Below, piece by piece: positions 1 through 8,819 of a DNA stretch of 64,000 nucleotides. The translations under genes were made by a program, and so were the position numbers. The notes beneath the pieces were generated by a model. The model did no database searches and was not told where the DNA came from. It worked only from the letters and a program-made list of their open reading frames with translations. Source of the stretch: Streptomyces sp. NBC_00286 (GTDB lineage Bacteria; Actinomycetota; Actinomycetes; Streptomycetales; Streptomycetaceae). The DNA is taken from the NCBI RefSeq assembly GCF_036173125.1, contig NZ_CP108054.1:6353001-6417000 (forward strand), read 5' to 3'. Every line of letters begins with the position of its first letter. Positions within the stretch are counted from its first letter, which is position 1.

Positions 1-471
1 AACTGCGTCGCGATCATGGGCGGCATAGAGGTCATCGTGCCGCCCGGCGTCGAGGTCGACGTCCGCGGTATCGGCATCATGGGCGGTTTCGATCACCTTT
101 CGGAGTACGTACCGGGCGATCCCGGCGCCCCGCGCGTGATCGTGACGGGCTTCGCCTTCTGGGGCGGCGTCAGCGCCGAACGCAAGCTCACCAGGGCGGA
201 GCGCCAGCGGATCAAGGAGCAGCGGCGTCAGGAGAAGCTTGAGCGGAAGGCCGGCCGCCAAGGGGAGCAGGGCGAGTTGGAGGAGCTGGAGGGGCGGTCC
301 TCCGCGTCCTCCGCTCACCGGGACGCGCTGGACCAGGCCCGGTCCATCCACCGGGATGCGATGGAGCAGCATCGGGAGTTGATGCGTCAGCATCGGGAGG
401 AGCGGGAGGACCGGCGGCGGGCTCGTCAGGATGAGCGTGACGAGCGGCGCCGCCGGTGGGATCGGGAGTAA
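1..471 (+). CDS. LiaF-like cell-envelope response protein, C-terminal part
   Basis: Only the last 156 residues are present; the frame is open to base 1, so the start lies outside the window. The visible part starts with a beta-repeat (VAIMGGIEVIVPPGVEVDV, then IGIMGGFD and GFAFWGG), the pattern of the LiaF-like C-terminal domain which in actinobacteria often follows a DUF1707 segment. Family members modulate envelope-stress signalling at the membrane; that role is inferred here. From about visible residue 60 onward the protein becomes a ~95-residue, strongly charged Arg/Glu helix with coiled-coil character, an unusually long tail. The gene ends 23 bases from the convergent esterase, so the two probably share a termination region. 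Confidence 0.75.
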   Translation, partial: NCVAIMGGIEVIVPPGVEVDVRGIGIMGGFDHLSEYVPGDPGAPRVIVTGFAFWGGVSAERKLTRAERQRIKEQRRQEKLERKAGRQGEQGELEELEGRSSASSAHRDALDQARSIHRDAMEQHRELMRQHREEREDRRRARQDERDERRRRWDRE

Positions 472-494
472 GCCTCAGGGCGCAGCCCTCGGCC

Positions 495-1829
495 TCACAG
501 CTCCGCCGGAGCCGCCCCCTTCAGCATGTCCAAGTCGAACTTCTTCGCCATCTCCTCGTAGCCCCGGTCGCTCGGGTGCAGATGGTCGCCCGAGTCGTAC
601 AGGGGTTTGAGGCGGCGTGGGTTGTACGGGTCCCGTAGGGCCTCGTCGAAGTCGACGTAGTCGTCGAAGATGTCGCCCGAGCGGATCTGGGCGTTGACGG
701 CCTGGCGGGTGGCTTCGAGGTTCGGGCGGTAGCCGCGGTGGCCCTGGAAGGGCATGAGGGTGGCGCCGATGACGCGTAGGCCGCGGGCGTGGGCCCGCTG
801 CGTCAGCTCGCGCAGGCCGGTGGTGATCTTGTCGGCGTCGGTCACGTGCGGGGTGCGCAGGATGTCGTTGACGCCGAGGGCGATGACTACGGCCTTGACG
901 TTGGTGCGGCCGAGGACGTCGCGGTCGAAGCGGTTCAGTCCGCTCGGGTTGCCGGCGGGGCGGCCTCCGCCGCCGGCCAGCAGGCGGTTTCCGCTGATGC
1001 CCTGGTTGACGACGCTGTAGCGGGGCCCGTCCGAGTCGTCGCGGGCGCGGTTGCGCAGGCGGTCGGCGAGGGCGTCGGTCCAGCGCCGGTTCTCGCCCAT
1101 GCTGGAGGTCACGCCGTCGGTGAGCGAGTCGCCGATCACGACGACCGTGCCCTCGGACTCGTTGCTCAGCACGTCCACCGCCGTCACATAGCGCCAGGCC
1201 CGCGTCTGAGCGGCGTACGGCACTCCGGTCACGTCCTCCGTACGGTCGCCCTCCGCGGTGTACGAGATCTGCCGCGCCGTCGGGTGGTAGGTGACCGGCC
1301 CGGACGGTGTGGGCGAGTACGTGGTCACCAGGATGTCCGTGTCGTGCGGGATCACCAGCCGTGCCGCGTCGCTGACGACCTGCTGCCCGGGCGGCACTAT
1401 CACCGAGGGGTTGCCGCCGAAGGTCAGGCGGCGCATGGTGTCGGCGGCAGCGGCGGCGTTGTTCGCGGTGGCGGCCACGGCGATCGAGGCGTGCGTGATG
1501 GTGAGCGGCTGCTGTCCGTACAGGTTCGACAGGGTGACGCGCGCCGCGGTGCCCCCCACACCCGCGTGCACGACGTTGCGTACGGAACGGCCTGCCATGC
1601 CGTGCCTCTCGGTGCCCGGTTCGGCACCGGCCGGGGCGGTCGACCAGGTGCCGACCCAGACGCCGGCGGAGGCAGGAGCCGCCGGGTTGTTGTGCGGGCC
1701 CCGGCCGCCCGCCAGCGTGTCCCGGGCGGCGCCGTCGTCGAAGCCGACTCCGACGTAGATGGCCGCGGAAACGGCCACGATCATGGCGATGATCGCCGAC
1801 AGCAGGGCACAACCGTGACGCTTGGTCAT
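495..1829 (-). CDS. SGNH/GDSL-family secreted or membrane-anchored esterase
   Basis: 444-residue hydrolase. An N-terminal hydrophobic segment (about residues 6-28, LLSAIIAMIVAVSAAIYVGV) should act as signal anchor, so the catalytic domain is extracytoplasmic. SGNH blocks are all visible: VVVIGDSLTDG (nucleophile Ser), NQGISGNRLL, VIALGVNDI and the C-terminal DHLHPSDRGY carrying the Asp/His pair. The ~180 residues before block I form a beta-rich accessory domain (QPLTITHASIAVA, ISYTAEGDR). I chose the ATG at 1829 (MTKRHG) because AGGAGA lies about 10 bases upstream; the longer reading from 1853 lacks a ribosome site. The substrate is unknown; related Streptomyces proteins are lipases or esterases. 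Transcribed alone on the minus strand. Confidence 0.88.
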   Translation of the reverse strand: MTKRHGCALLSAIIAMIVAVSAAIYVGVGFDDGAARDTLAGGRGPHNNPAAPASAGVWVGTWSTAPAGAEPGTERHGMAGRSVRNVVHAGVGGTAARVTLSNLYGQQPLTITHASIAVAATANNAAAAADTMRRLTFGGNPSVIVPPGQQVVSDAARLVIPHDTDILVTTYSPTPSGPVTYHPTARQISYTAEGDRTEDVTGVPYAAQTRAWRYVTAVDVLSNESEGTVVVIGDSLTDGVTSSMGENRRWTDALADRLRNRARDDSDGPRYSVVNQGISGNRLLAGGGGRPAGNPSGLNRFDRDVLGRTNVKAVVIALGVNDILRTPHVTDADKITTGLRELTQRAHARGLRVIGATLMPFQGHRGYRPNLEATRQAVNAQIRSGDIFDDYVDFDEALRDPYNPRRLKPLYDSGDHLHPSDRGYEEMAKKFDLDMLKGAAPAEL

Positions 1830-2052
1830 GCGGTGCAGGTCTCCTATGGGCAATGGGAGCCCGAGGCTCCGGTGTGATCACCTCATGATGAGGCATGGCA
1901 GGGGAGGAAACCGACAGGCCCCCCGGCCCTGTCTCGCACCCCCGAACGGAAGACGCAGGGAACTCCTGTTCCGTTCCAGGAGTCGGTCAGGAGGGGAGGA
2001 GTCATCGGAAGTCAGTCAGAAGTCGGTGGAAATCCGGCCATGAGCGGTCAGC

Positions 2053-2112
2053 GGTTCGGTCAGCGGTTCGGTCAGTGGCTCGGCCAGGGGTTCGGCCAGG
2101 GGTTCGGCCGGG
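2053..2112. repeat. 12-bp tandem repeat, five units, upstream of the DUF445 gene
   Basis: Five consecutive 12-bp units of the form GGTTCGGTCAGC (2053-2064, 2065-2076, 2077-2088, 2089-2100, 2101-2112). The first two are nearly identical and the later ones drift to GGTTCGGCCAGG. They lie between the esterase promoter side and the DUF445 start at 2237. No protein-coding function is apparent; probably slippage-prone leader DNA. Confidence 0.8.
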
Positions 2113-2236
2113 CGGCCGCGAGAAGCCGCCGACGAGTCCGAGGGGAGCACGTCCGAGGGGAGCACGATCGGGACGGTCGCGGGAAAGGAGCGCAGGAAAG
2201 CGACAATGGGTACGGGTTCTGCGAACGGTGGAGTGG

Positions 2237-3622
2237 ATGGAACGTACGAAAGCGGATGAAGCCGAGCGTGACGGGCTCATAGGGCCGAGTGCCCAGCCGG
2301 TCCGCGCCCCTAACCGGACCGGTAAGGGGGCGACGGGTGGCCGGACCAGTAACCGCGCCATGGGCTACTACAGCGCCGCCGACGAGGAGAAGCGCCGCGG
2401 CGTCGTCCGGATGAAGATCACGGCCACCGGTCTGTTGCTCCTGGTCGCCGTCATCTACGTACTCGCCGAATGGGCGTCCCACGCGGGCGCCGGTGCCTGG
2501 GCCGGGTATGTCGCGGCGGCGGCCGAGGCGGGCATGGTGGGCGCGCTCGCCGACTGGTTCGCCGTCACCGCCCTGTTCCGCCATCCCCTCGGACTGCGCA
2601 TTCCGCACACCGCGATCATCCCGACCAAGAAGGACCAACTGGGCGTCTCCCTGGGCGAGTTCGTCGGCGAGAACTTCCTGTCCCACGAGGTCGTACGACA
2701 ACGTCTGCGCGCCGTCGGCATCGGCAGCCGCCTCGGCGCCTGGCTCGCCGAGCCGGAGCATGCCGACCGGGTCACCGCGGAACTGTCCACCGCGCTGCGG
2801 GGCGCCCTCGCGGTGCTGCGCGACTCCGATGTGCAGGCCATCGTCGGGGAGGCCATCAACCGGCGGGCCGACTCGGCGGAGATCGCCCCGCGCATCGGGA
2901 AGATGCTGGAGGGCATCGTCGCGCAAGGCGGCCACAAACGGGCCGTCGACCTGATCTGCGTACGCGCCCACGACTGGCTCGTCCTCCACAACGACCAGGT
3001 GATGGACGCCGTGCAGGGCGGCGCCCCCGGCTGGACCCCGCGGTTCGTCGACAAGCGGGTCGGCGAGCGCGTCTACAAGGAACTGCTGCGTTTCGTCACC
3101 GAGATGCGCGACATGCCCGCCCACCCGGCCCGCGGCGCCCTCGACCGCTTCCTCACCGACTTCGCCGCCGACCTGCAGTCCGACACCGACACCCGCGGAC
3201 GCGTGGAGAACCTCAAGCGCGAGGTCCTCGGCCGCGGCGAGGTGCAGGACATCATCGCCTCCGCCTGGTCCTCCGTACGGCAGATGATCGTGTCCGCCGC
3301 CGAGGACGAGCGCAGCGAACTGCGGCTGCGCGTACGGGCCTCGCTGCTGTCGCTCGGCCAGCGGATGTCCACCGAGCCGAGCCTCCAGTCGAAGATCGAC
3401 GGCTGGGTCGAGGACGCGGCGGTGTACGTGGTGACGACGTACCGCGACGAGATCACCTCCCTCATCACGGACACCGTCGCGAGCTGGGACCCCGAGCACA
3501 CCACCCGCAAGATCGAGGCGCACATCGGCCGCGACCTCCAGTTCATCCGGATCAACGGCACGGTGGTGGGCTCGCTGGCGGGGCTGGTCATCTACACGGT
3601 GTCGCGGGCGTTGGGGGCGTAA
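2237..3622 (+). CDS. DUF445 family membrane protein
   Basis: 461-residue DUF445 (YjiN-like) protein, predicted in the cytoplasmic membrane. Transmembrane segments are visible at about residues 55-75 (TATGLLLLVAVIYVLAEW) and just after (AGYVAAAAEAGMVGALADWF), and one at the C-terminus (GTVVGSLAGLVIYTVSRAL). The long middle is a soluble helical domain. The family signature GALADWFAVTALFRHP followed by LGLRIPHTAIIP is intact. Function in the cell is not established for the family. The start at 2237 follows GGTGGAG; the open frame reaches further upstream (to 1895) but that part is a translation of the 12-bp repeats and low-complexity leader. Followed by the MFS gene 106 bases downstream. Confidence 0.9.
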   Translation: MERTKADEAERDGLIGPSAQPVRAPNRTGKGATGGRTSNRAMGYYSAADEEKRRGVVRMKITATGLLLLVAVIYVLAEWASHAGAGAWAGYVAAAAEAGMVGALADWFAVTALFRHPLGLRIPHTAIIPTKKDQLGVSLGEFVGENFLSHEVVRQRLRAVGIGSRLGAWLAEPEHADRVTAELSTALRGALAVLRDSDVQAIVGEAINRRADSAEIAPRIGKMLEGIVAQGGHKRAVDLICVRAHDWLVLHNDQVMDAVQGGAPGWTPRFVDKRVGERVYKELLRFVTEMRDMPAHPARGALDRFLTDFAADLQSDTDTRGRVENLKREVLGRGEVQDIIASAWSSVRQMIVSAAEDERSELRLRVRASLLSLGQRMSTEPSLQSKIDGWVEDAAVYVVTTYRDEITSLITDTVASWDPEHTTRKIEAHIGRDLQFIRINGTVVGSLAGLVIYTVSRALGA

Positions 3623-3672
3623 CGGGCCAACAGTCACTGGTACCAACAGGCCCTGGTGCAGGGGGCGTAACC

Positions 3673-3720
3673 GCTCCCTCCTCGGGGACCCGTTCCGGGT
3701 TCGCTCGACGAGGAGGGAGC
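3673..3720 (+). promoter_or_regulatory. Hairpin that can sequester the ribosome site of the MFS gene
   Basis: A perfect 12-bp inverted repeat: GCTCCCTCCTCG (3673-3684) and CGAGGAGGGAGC (3709-3720). The right arm contains the whole ribosome-binding site of the gene starting at 3729, and the left arm is its exact complement. The 24-base loop holds a second small hairpin (ACCCG/CGGGT). It could fold as a translation-blocking leader, or act as a terminator for the upstream DUF445 gene; there is no T tract. Confidence 0.6.
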
Positions 3721-3728
3721 CCGAGCCC

Positions 3729-5249
3729 ATGTCCGCCAGCGTGCCGCAGGCCGGCAGCAACACCGTCACCACGGCCATCCCCGCCCGCCTCGATCGGCTC
3801 CCCTGGTCACGGTGGCACTGGACGGTGGTGATCGGCCTCGGCACGGTATGGATCCTCGACGGGCTCGAGGTCACCGTCGTCGGCAACATCGCCGGGCGCC
3901 TCTCGGAGGAGGGCAGCGGACTGCCGATCTCCTCCGCGCAGGTCACCGGCATCGCCGCCGCCCTCTATGTCGCCGGGGCCTGCTCGGGCGCGCTGTTCTT
4001 CGGCCGGCTCACCGACCTGTTCGGCCGCAAGAAGCTGTTCATGGTCACGCTGGCCGTCTATCTGGGCGCCACGGCCCTGACCTCCGTCTCCTTCCACTCG
4101 TGGTGGTTCTTCGGCTTCCGGTTCCTCACCGGCTTCGGCATCGGGGGCGAGTACGCGGCTATCAACTCGGCGATCGACGAGCTGATCCCGTCCCACTACC
4201 GCGGCCGGGTCGACCTGATCATCAACGGCAGCTTCTGGCTCGGCGCGATCGGCGGCTCGCTGCTGTCGATCGTCGCGCTGAACACGGACCTGTTCGCCAT
4301 CAACGTCGGCTGGCGCCTCACCTTCGCCCTCGGCGTCGTCCTCGGCCTGGTCATCCTCCTCGTCCGCCGCAACGTTCCCGAAAGCCCACGCTGGCTGCTC
4401 ATCCACGGCAAGGAAGAGGAGGCGGAACGGCTGGTCTCGTCGGTTGAGGAGCAGGTCGCCGAGGAGTACGAGGAGCACACCGGCCGCCGCGAACTCCCGC
4501 GCCCCGCAGGGGAGATCACCATCCGCCAGCGCGAGAGCATCGGCTTCGGCACCATCGCCCGTACGGTCTTCTCCCAGTACCGCCGTCGCGCCGTGCTCGG
4601 CTTCTCCCTCTTCATCGGCCAGGCGTTCCTCTACAACGCGATCACCTTCGGCTTCGGCGCCATCCTCACCACGTTCTTCGACGTCTCGACCTCCGACACC
4701 GGCTACTACTTCGCCGTCATCGCGGCCGGCAACTTCCTCGGCCCGCTCCTGCTCGGCAAGCTCTTCGACACCGTCGGCCGCCGGGTGATGATCTCGTCGA
4801 CGTACCTGCTCTCCGGTCTGCTGCTGTTCGGCACGGCCTGGCTCTTCGACCGCGGCTCGCTGAGCGCGACGACCCTGACGGCCTGCTGGTGCGTGGTCCT
4901 GTTCTTCGCCTCGGCGGGCGCGTCCAGCGCGTACCTCACGGTCTCCGAGGTCTTCCCGATGGAGACCCGCGCCATGGCCATCGCTTTCTTCTACGCCATC
5001 GGCACCGCGGCCGGCGGCATCAGCGGCCCCCTGCTCTTCGCCAAGCTGACCGAGTCGGGCGTCGTCGCCGACACCGTCCTCGCCTTCCAGATCGGCGCCG
5101 CCCTGATGTGCGCGGCGGGCCTCGTGGCGGCGGCACTGGCGATACGCGCCGAACGGCGCTCCCTGGAGGACATCGCCCGCCCGCTCACGGCGACGACAAC
5201 GACAACGACAGCGATGGCTCAGGGGACGGCGTTCCGGTACGGCTCCTAG
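3729..5249 (+). CDS. MFS transporter (sugar-porter-like, 12 TM)
   Basis: 506-residue major facilitator. Twelve hydrophobic segments are distributed over the length, with the loop 2-3 motif GRLTDLFGRKKLF (around residue 95) and the related motif GKLFDTVGRRVM in the second half (around residue 340), both typical of MFS proteins. RFLTGFGIGGEYAAINSAI at about residue 135 matches the TM4 region of metabolite:H+ symporters. The substrate cannot be read from sequence. The start has a consensus GAGGAGGG site that is itself paired inside the leader hairpin 3673-3720. It converges on a second, unrelated MFS gene ending 27 bases away. Confidence 0.9.
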   Translation: MSASVPQAGSNTVTTAIPARLDRLPWSRWHWTVVIGLGTVWILDGLEVTVVGNIAGRLSEEGSGLPISSAQVTGIAAALYVAGACSGALFFGRLTDLFGRKKLFMVTLAVYLGATALTSVSFHSWWFFGFRFLTGFGIGGEYAAINSAIDELIPSHYRGRVDLIINGSFWLGAIGGSLLSIVALNTDLFAINVGWRLTFALGVVLGLVILLVRRNVPESPRWLLIHGKEEEAERLVSSVEEQVAEEYEEHTGRRELPRPAGEITIRQRESIGFGTIARTVFSQYRRRAVLGFSLFIGQAFLYNAITFGFGAILTTFFDVSTSDTGYYFAVIAAGNFLGPLLLGKLFDTVGRRVMISSTYLLSGLLLFGTAWLFDRGSLSATTLTACWCVVLFFASAGASSAYLTVSEVFPMETRAMAIAFFYAIGTAAGGISGPLLFAKLTESGVVADTVLAFQIGAALMCAAGLVAAALAIRAERRSLEDIARPLTATTTTTTAMAQGTAFRYGS

Positions 5250-5276
5250 CCTGTGGTGACTCCTAGCCTGGGGTGA

Positions 5277-6572
5277 TCAGTCCTGTGCAGGCCGCCTGAT
5301 CGTGAGGGCCATCAGCGCGCCCATCGCGCACAGCGCTCCCGCCGCCACCCACACCAGGTCGTACGAGCCGAAGGCGTCCCGGGCCGCGCCGCCGAGGAAG
5401 GCGACGAGTCCGGCGCCCAGTTGGTGGGCGGCGTTGACCCAGCCGAAGACGACCGGGGCGTCGGAGCCGTAGTGCGCGCGGCACAGGGCCAGCGTCGGTG
5501 GGACCGTCGCCACGTCGAGCAGCCCGAAGAGGATGACGAAGGTGACGATCGGCGGCCCGACCGTCGCGGTGAGCAGCAGGGGCAGCGCGAGGAGGGTGAG
5601 GCCGCGCAGGGCGTAGTACGCGGCGAGCAGCCGGCGTGCGTCGAGGCGGTCGGTCAGGAGTCCTGAGCCGACGGTACCGGCCACGTTGAAGATCCCGATC
5701 AGCGACAGCAGCGAGGCGGCGATGGTCACCGGCATCCCGTGGTCGTGTGCGGCGGGCGCGAAGTGGGTCCACATGACGCCGTTGGTGGAAGCCCCGCAGA
5801 CGGCGAAGGTACCGGCGAGAAGCCCGAAGGGCGCCGTGCGCGCGGAGTCGGCGAGAACGCGGAAGGCACGCCGGGCGGCTCCGGGCACGGGCGCGGGCTT
5901 GGGTACGAACTCCCGTGCCCCGTACGGAGGTTGGTTGACGTCCGCCGGATGGTCCCGCAGCAGCAGCCATACGAGGGGCAGGGCGCCCGCCGCCGCCACG
6001 GCCAGGGCCAGCGCGGCGGCCCGCCAGCCGTGCGCGTCGATCACCTCCGACAACACCGGCAGGAACACGAACTGCCCCACCACACTCGCCGCCGTCAGCA
6101 GCCCCGTGACCAGCCCGCGCCGTGCCACGAACCACCGCTCGGTGACCGTCGCCGCGAACGCCGTCGCCGTGGCACCCGTGCCGAGCCCCACCAACACGCC
6201 CCAGTACAGGACGAATTGGCCGGACGCGGTCATGGTCGTGGTCAGCCCGGCACCCGCCGCGACGAGCGCGAGAGCGGTGCTCGCGACCCGCCGCATCCCG
6301 AACCGGTCCATCAGCGCGGCCGCGAACGGCGCCGTAGCCCCGTACAACCCCATACTCACGAACGTCCCGAGCCCGATCGTGCCCCGCGACCACCCGAACT
6401 CCTCGTGCAACGGCCCGACGAGCAGCCCCGCGAGGGTGGTGAAGGCGCCGGCGGTGACGATGGCGAGGGCGGCGGCGGTGGCGACGATCCAAGGGGTGCG
6501 GTTCCGGGTTCGGTTCCGGGTTCGGGGCGAGGTCTGGGTGCGGTTCGAGGTCCTGGTCGTGTTCGTGGTCAT
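5277..6572 (-). CDS. MFS transporter, divergent from a GlxA-type regulator
   Basis: 431-residue major facilitator with the monocarboxylate-transporter-like pattern GPLHEEFGWSRGTIGL after TM1 and DRFGMRRV in loop 2-3. N-terminal residues 1-25 are Thr/Arg/Asn-rich (MTTNTTRTSNRTQTSPRT), cytoplasmic and low-complexity. The start at 6572 (MTTNTT) is preferred to the upstream frame, which would overlap the divergent regulator. Start-to-start distance to the AraC/GlxA regulator gene is only ~70 bases, the classic arrangement of an exporter controlled by its neighbour. Substrate unknown. Confidence 0.85.
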   Translation of the reverse strand: MTTNTTRTSNRTQTSPRTRNRTRNRTPWIVATAAALAIVTAGAFTTLAGLLVGPLHEEFGWSRGTIGLGTFVSMGLYGATAPFAAALMDRFGMRRVASTALALVAAGAGLTTTMTASGQFVLYWGVLVGLGTGATATAFAATVTERWFVARRGLVTGLLTAASVVGQFVFLPVLSEVIDAHGWRAAALALAVAAAGALPLVWLLLRDHPADVNQPPYGAREFVPKPAPVPGAARRAFRVLADSARTAPFGLLAGTFAVCGASTNGVMWTHFAPAAHDHGMPVTIAASLLSLIGIFNVAGTVGSGLLTDRLDARRLLAAYYALRGLTLLALPLLLTATVGPPIVTFVILFGLLDVATVPPTLALCRAHYGSDAPVVFGWVNAAHQLGAGLVAFLGGAARDAFGSYDLVWVAAGALCAMGALMALTIRRPAQD

Positions 6573-6610
6573 GGCGTCGAGCCTGCGTTTTCGGGGGCGC
6601 CACAACGAGT

Positions 6611-6643
6611 GGCCAGATGGCCATGATGTGCAAGAATCTGGCC
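6611..6643. promoter_or_regulatory. Candidate operator between MFS and GlxA-type regulator
   Basis: Inverted repeat GGCCAGAT (6611-6618) and ATCTGGCC (6636-6643), and an overlapping direct repeat of TGGCCATG, in the short divergent intergenic region. AraC-family proteins usually bind such paired half-sites, so this is the likely binding site of the regulator next to it (inference). If so, the correct regulator start is 6644 rather than the in-frame ATGs at 6617-6626. Confidence 0.5.
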
Positions 6644-7648
6644 ATGGCGGTGGCAGAAAGCGCAGCAACGCACCGAGTGGCCGTCCTCGTCCGGGACGGC
6701 GTCCTCCCGATGGAGCTGGGCCTGGCCCACCAGCTGTTCGGCAACGCGACCTCACGCTCCGGCCGGCCGCTCTACACGCTCCTGACCTGCGCCGTCACGC
6801 CCGGCATGATCCGTACGGACGCGGACTTCCCGATCTACGCGCCCCACGGCCCGGAGGCCCTCGCGACCGCCGACACGGTGATCGTCCCGTCGTCGCACGA
6901 GGAGGACGAGTACCTGAAACCCGGCGGCCTGAGCGCGGAGCTGGCCGAAGCGCTGGACCGGGCTCGGGACGCGCGTATCGCCTCCATCTGCACCGGCGCC
7001 TTCGTCCTCGCCGCGGCCGGACTCCTCGACGGCCTGCGGGCTACCACGCATTGGATGTCGACGGACCTCTTCGCGCGGACGTTCCCGGCGGTGAGCGTGG
7101 ACCCCGACGTCCTGTACGTCGACGAGGGCCGCGTACTGACCTCCGCGGGCGAGGCGGCCGGCATCGACCTGTGCCTGCACATGATCCGCCGGGATTTCGG
7201 AGCCGCCATCGCGGCGAACGTGGCCCGCCGTACCGTCGTACCTCCGCACCGGGAGGGCGGCCAGGCCCAGTACATCCAACGCCCGGTCCCGGACGGCCAG
7301 TTGACGGACTCGACCACTTCCGCGTCACGTGCTTGGGCACTGGCCAGGCTGGGCGACCCGCTCACTCTGCGCGACCTGGCCGCGCAGGACGCGATGAGTG
7401 TCCGCACGTACAGCCGCCGCTTCCGCGAGGAAACCGGCCTCACACCCATGCAATGGCTCACCCAACGCCGCGTCGACCGCGCCCGCGAACTGCTGGAACA
7501 GACGGATCACACCGTCGACCGCATCGCGGCGGAGGCGGGCTTCGGCACGGCCGCGTCCCTCCGGCAGCACTTCCACACGGCTCTGGGGGTGTCGCCGGGG
7601 GCGTACCGGGCGACGTTCAGGGGCACAGTCGTAGGGCCTGGGCAGTAG
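6644..7648 (+). CDS. GlxA family transcriptional regulator (DJ-1/PfpI-like + AraC HTH)
   Basis: 334-residue cytoplasmic regulator. N-terminal DJ-1/PfpI-like domain (residues ~1-190) with the nucleophile-elbow sequence SICTGAFVLAAAGLLDG and the following ATTHWMSTDLFA. The C-terminal AraC-type double helix-turn-helix ends in VDRIAAEAGFGTAASLRQHF. GlxA-type proteins control divergent or adjacent genes, here most likely the MFS exporter 5277-6572. Start 6644 (MAVAESAATHRV) chosen because the upstream in-frame ATGs lie in the palindrome; no good ribosome site is seen for either, so initiation may be leaderless. A paralogue with the same architecture is at 8820-9806. Confidence 0.88.
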   Translation: MAVAESAATHRVAVLVRDGVLPMELGLAHQLFGNATSRSGRPLYTLLTCAVTPGMIRTDADFPIYAPHGPEALATADTVIVPSSHEEDEYLKPGGLSAELAEALDRARDARIASICTGAFVLAAAGLLDGLRATTHWMSTDLFARTFPAVSVDPDVLYVDEGRVLTSAGEAAGIDLCLHMIRRDFGAAIAANVARRTVVPPHREGGQAQYIQRPVPDGQLTDSTTSASRAWALARLGDPLTLRDLAAQDAMSVRTYSRRFREETGLTPMQWLTQRRVDRARELLEQTDHTVDRIAAEAGFGTAASLRQHFHTALGVSPGAYRATFRGTVVGPGQ

Positions 7649-7710
7649 AGGTCTGGGCGGGAGGGCCCGGACAGCAGGGCCGTAGAACTGAGAGGAGCTG
7701 ATCAGGGCCG

Positions 7711-8070
7711 ATGACCGTCCGCAGGATCGTCCCCGACTTCCCGGCCGACTCCGAGGAGTCGATGGCCCAAAACCGTGATTTCTACGGCCGGTTGGGGCTC
7801 GAGGAGGTCATGAATCTCGGCTGGGTCATGACTCTCGCCTCCCCTTCCAACCCCACCGCGCAGCTCATCTTCATCACCGAGGAGCGCACCGCGCCGGTCG
7901 TCCCCGACCTGAGCATCGAGGTCGACGACGTCGACGCGGTGTACGCCGAGGTGGTCGCGTCGGGCGCCGAGATCGTACGAGACCTCCGGGACGAGGAGTG
8001 GGGCGTACGGCGCTTCTTCGTACGGGACCCGGGCGGGCGCGTCGTGAACGTGCTCGGGCATCGCGGCTGA
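7711..8070 (+). CDS. VOC (glyoxalase/bleomycin-resistance fold) protein
   Basis: 119-residue single VOC-module protein. Paired beta-alpha-beta-beta-beta units are recognisable: RIVPDFPADSEESMAQNRDFY at the start and LSIEVDDVDAVYAEVVASG, then FFVRDPGGRVVNVLGH near the end. The family includes metal-dependent lyases, dioxygenases and metabolite-binding resistance proteins; no specific activity can be assigned. Start supported by AGGAG about 14 bases upstream. It lies 62 bases after the GlxA-type regulator in the same direction and may be cotranscribed. A strong hairpin follows at 8099. Confidence 0.8.
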   Translation: MTVRRIVPDFPADSEESMAQNRDFYGRLGLEEVMNLGWVMTLASPSNPTAQLIFITEERTAPVVPDLSIEVDDVDAVYAEVVASGAEIVRDLRDEEWGVRRFFVRDPGGRVVNVLGHRG

Positions 8071-8097
8071 GCCGGCCCTCCGGGTCGGGCGGCTGGG

Positions 8098-8634
8098 TCA
8101 GGCTCCCGTGGTGGAGCCTGGGCGGACGATCATGAGGACGGTGACGGTTGCCCAGAGCAGGTTGAAGATGCCGGTGTACATGGCGAGTTGAGCGGTGGCG
8201 TGGGTGTCGGGGGTTGTTTTGGTGGTCGCCCCGTCATCCGTGGACGCCTCGCCCGACCCGGCCGTCTCGGTGTCGGCCCCGGCGGTCTCGCCCTGCTCCG
8301 CCGCTTCGAGGAGTGCCTCTTGTCGCGGCAGGACCATGGCGATGAGGGCGGCGGCCGCGAGCGTGGTGAGGGCGATCGAGATGATCAGCCAGGCGTCGCC
8401 CAGTACTCCCATGCTGCTGCCCGTGGCGAAGCCGAAGACGGGGACGGCGATGCCGACGGTGGCGTACACCCGGCAGATCCGGTGCAGCAGCCGTACGGTC
8501 TCCAGCGCCCGCGGGTCACCCGGCTCGGCAAGCGCCCGGCGCACGGCGGGCGGGAACATGCTGGCGGCCACGGTGACGGGCCCGATGGCGACGATCGCGG
8601 CGATGACGTGGACGGTGAGAAGGAACTTGGTCAC
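8098..8634 (-). CDS. DUF2269-like integral membrane protein
   Basis: 178-residue membrane protein with four predicted helices: FLLTVHVIAAIVAIGPVTVA, the VYATVGIAVPVFGFATG region, LIISIALTTLAAAALIAMV and a final MYTGIFNLLWATVTVLMIV. The first helix with its conserved His resembles the DUF2269 family (function unknown). A hydrophilic loop of ~35 residues rich in Thr/Ala/Glu separates helices 3 and 4. Start placed at GTG 8634 (VTKFLLTVHV): there is no ribosome site, but TACCGT sits six bases upstream as a possible -10, compatible with a leaderless message. The longer frame from 8709 adds hydrophilic residues without support. Confidence 0.72.
   Translation of the reverse strand: MTKFLLTVHVIAAIVAIGPVTVAASMFPPAVRRALAEPGDPRALETVRLLHRICRVYATVGIAVPVFGFATGSSMGVLGDAWLIISIALTTLAAAALIAMVLPRQEALLEAAEQGETAGADTETAGSGEASTDDGATTKTTPDTHATAQLAMYTGIFNLLWATVTVLMIVRPGSTTGA
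8099..8120. terminator. Bidirectional terminator hairpin
   Basis: Perfect 8-bp stem CAGGCTCC (8099-8106) and GGAGCCTG (8113-8120) with a 6-base loop. It is placed between the convergent VOC gene (ends 8070) and the membrane-protein gene (ends 8098), overlapping the last codons of the latter. No T tract. Confidence 0.6.
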
Positions 8635-8819
8635 GCCAGGACGGTAGGCGGCGTACGGGATCACCGAGAAGTGGCGATATTGCCAGGGGTCAACGGATTC
8701 TCGCCACACCTCGCCGCACGCTGATCAGCAGGGATTCTGTATCGCCTACGTACCTTGAACAGGGGCTTGCAGCGGTTCCTCCCGTTGGCCAATTCCCGTG
8801 CCCCGCCTACCCTTTCGCC

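Noticed and set aside
475..1896. Long second minus-strand frame and a 362-aa plus-strand frame over the esterase
   Set aside because: They are shadows produced by high GC at third codon positions; they have Arg/His/Pro-rich composition, no domain and no ribosome site.
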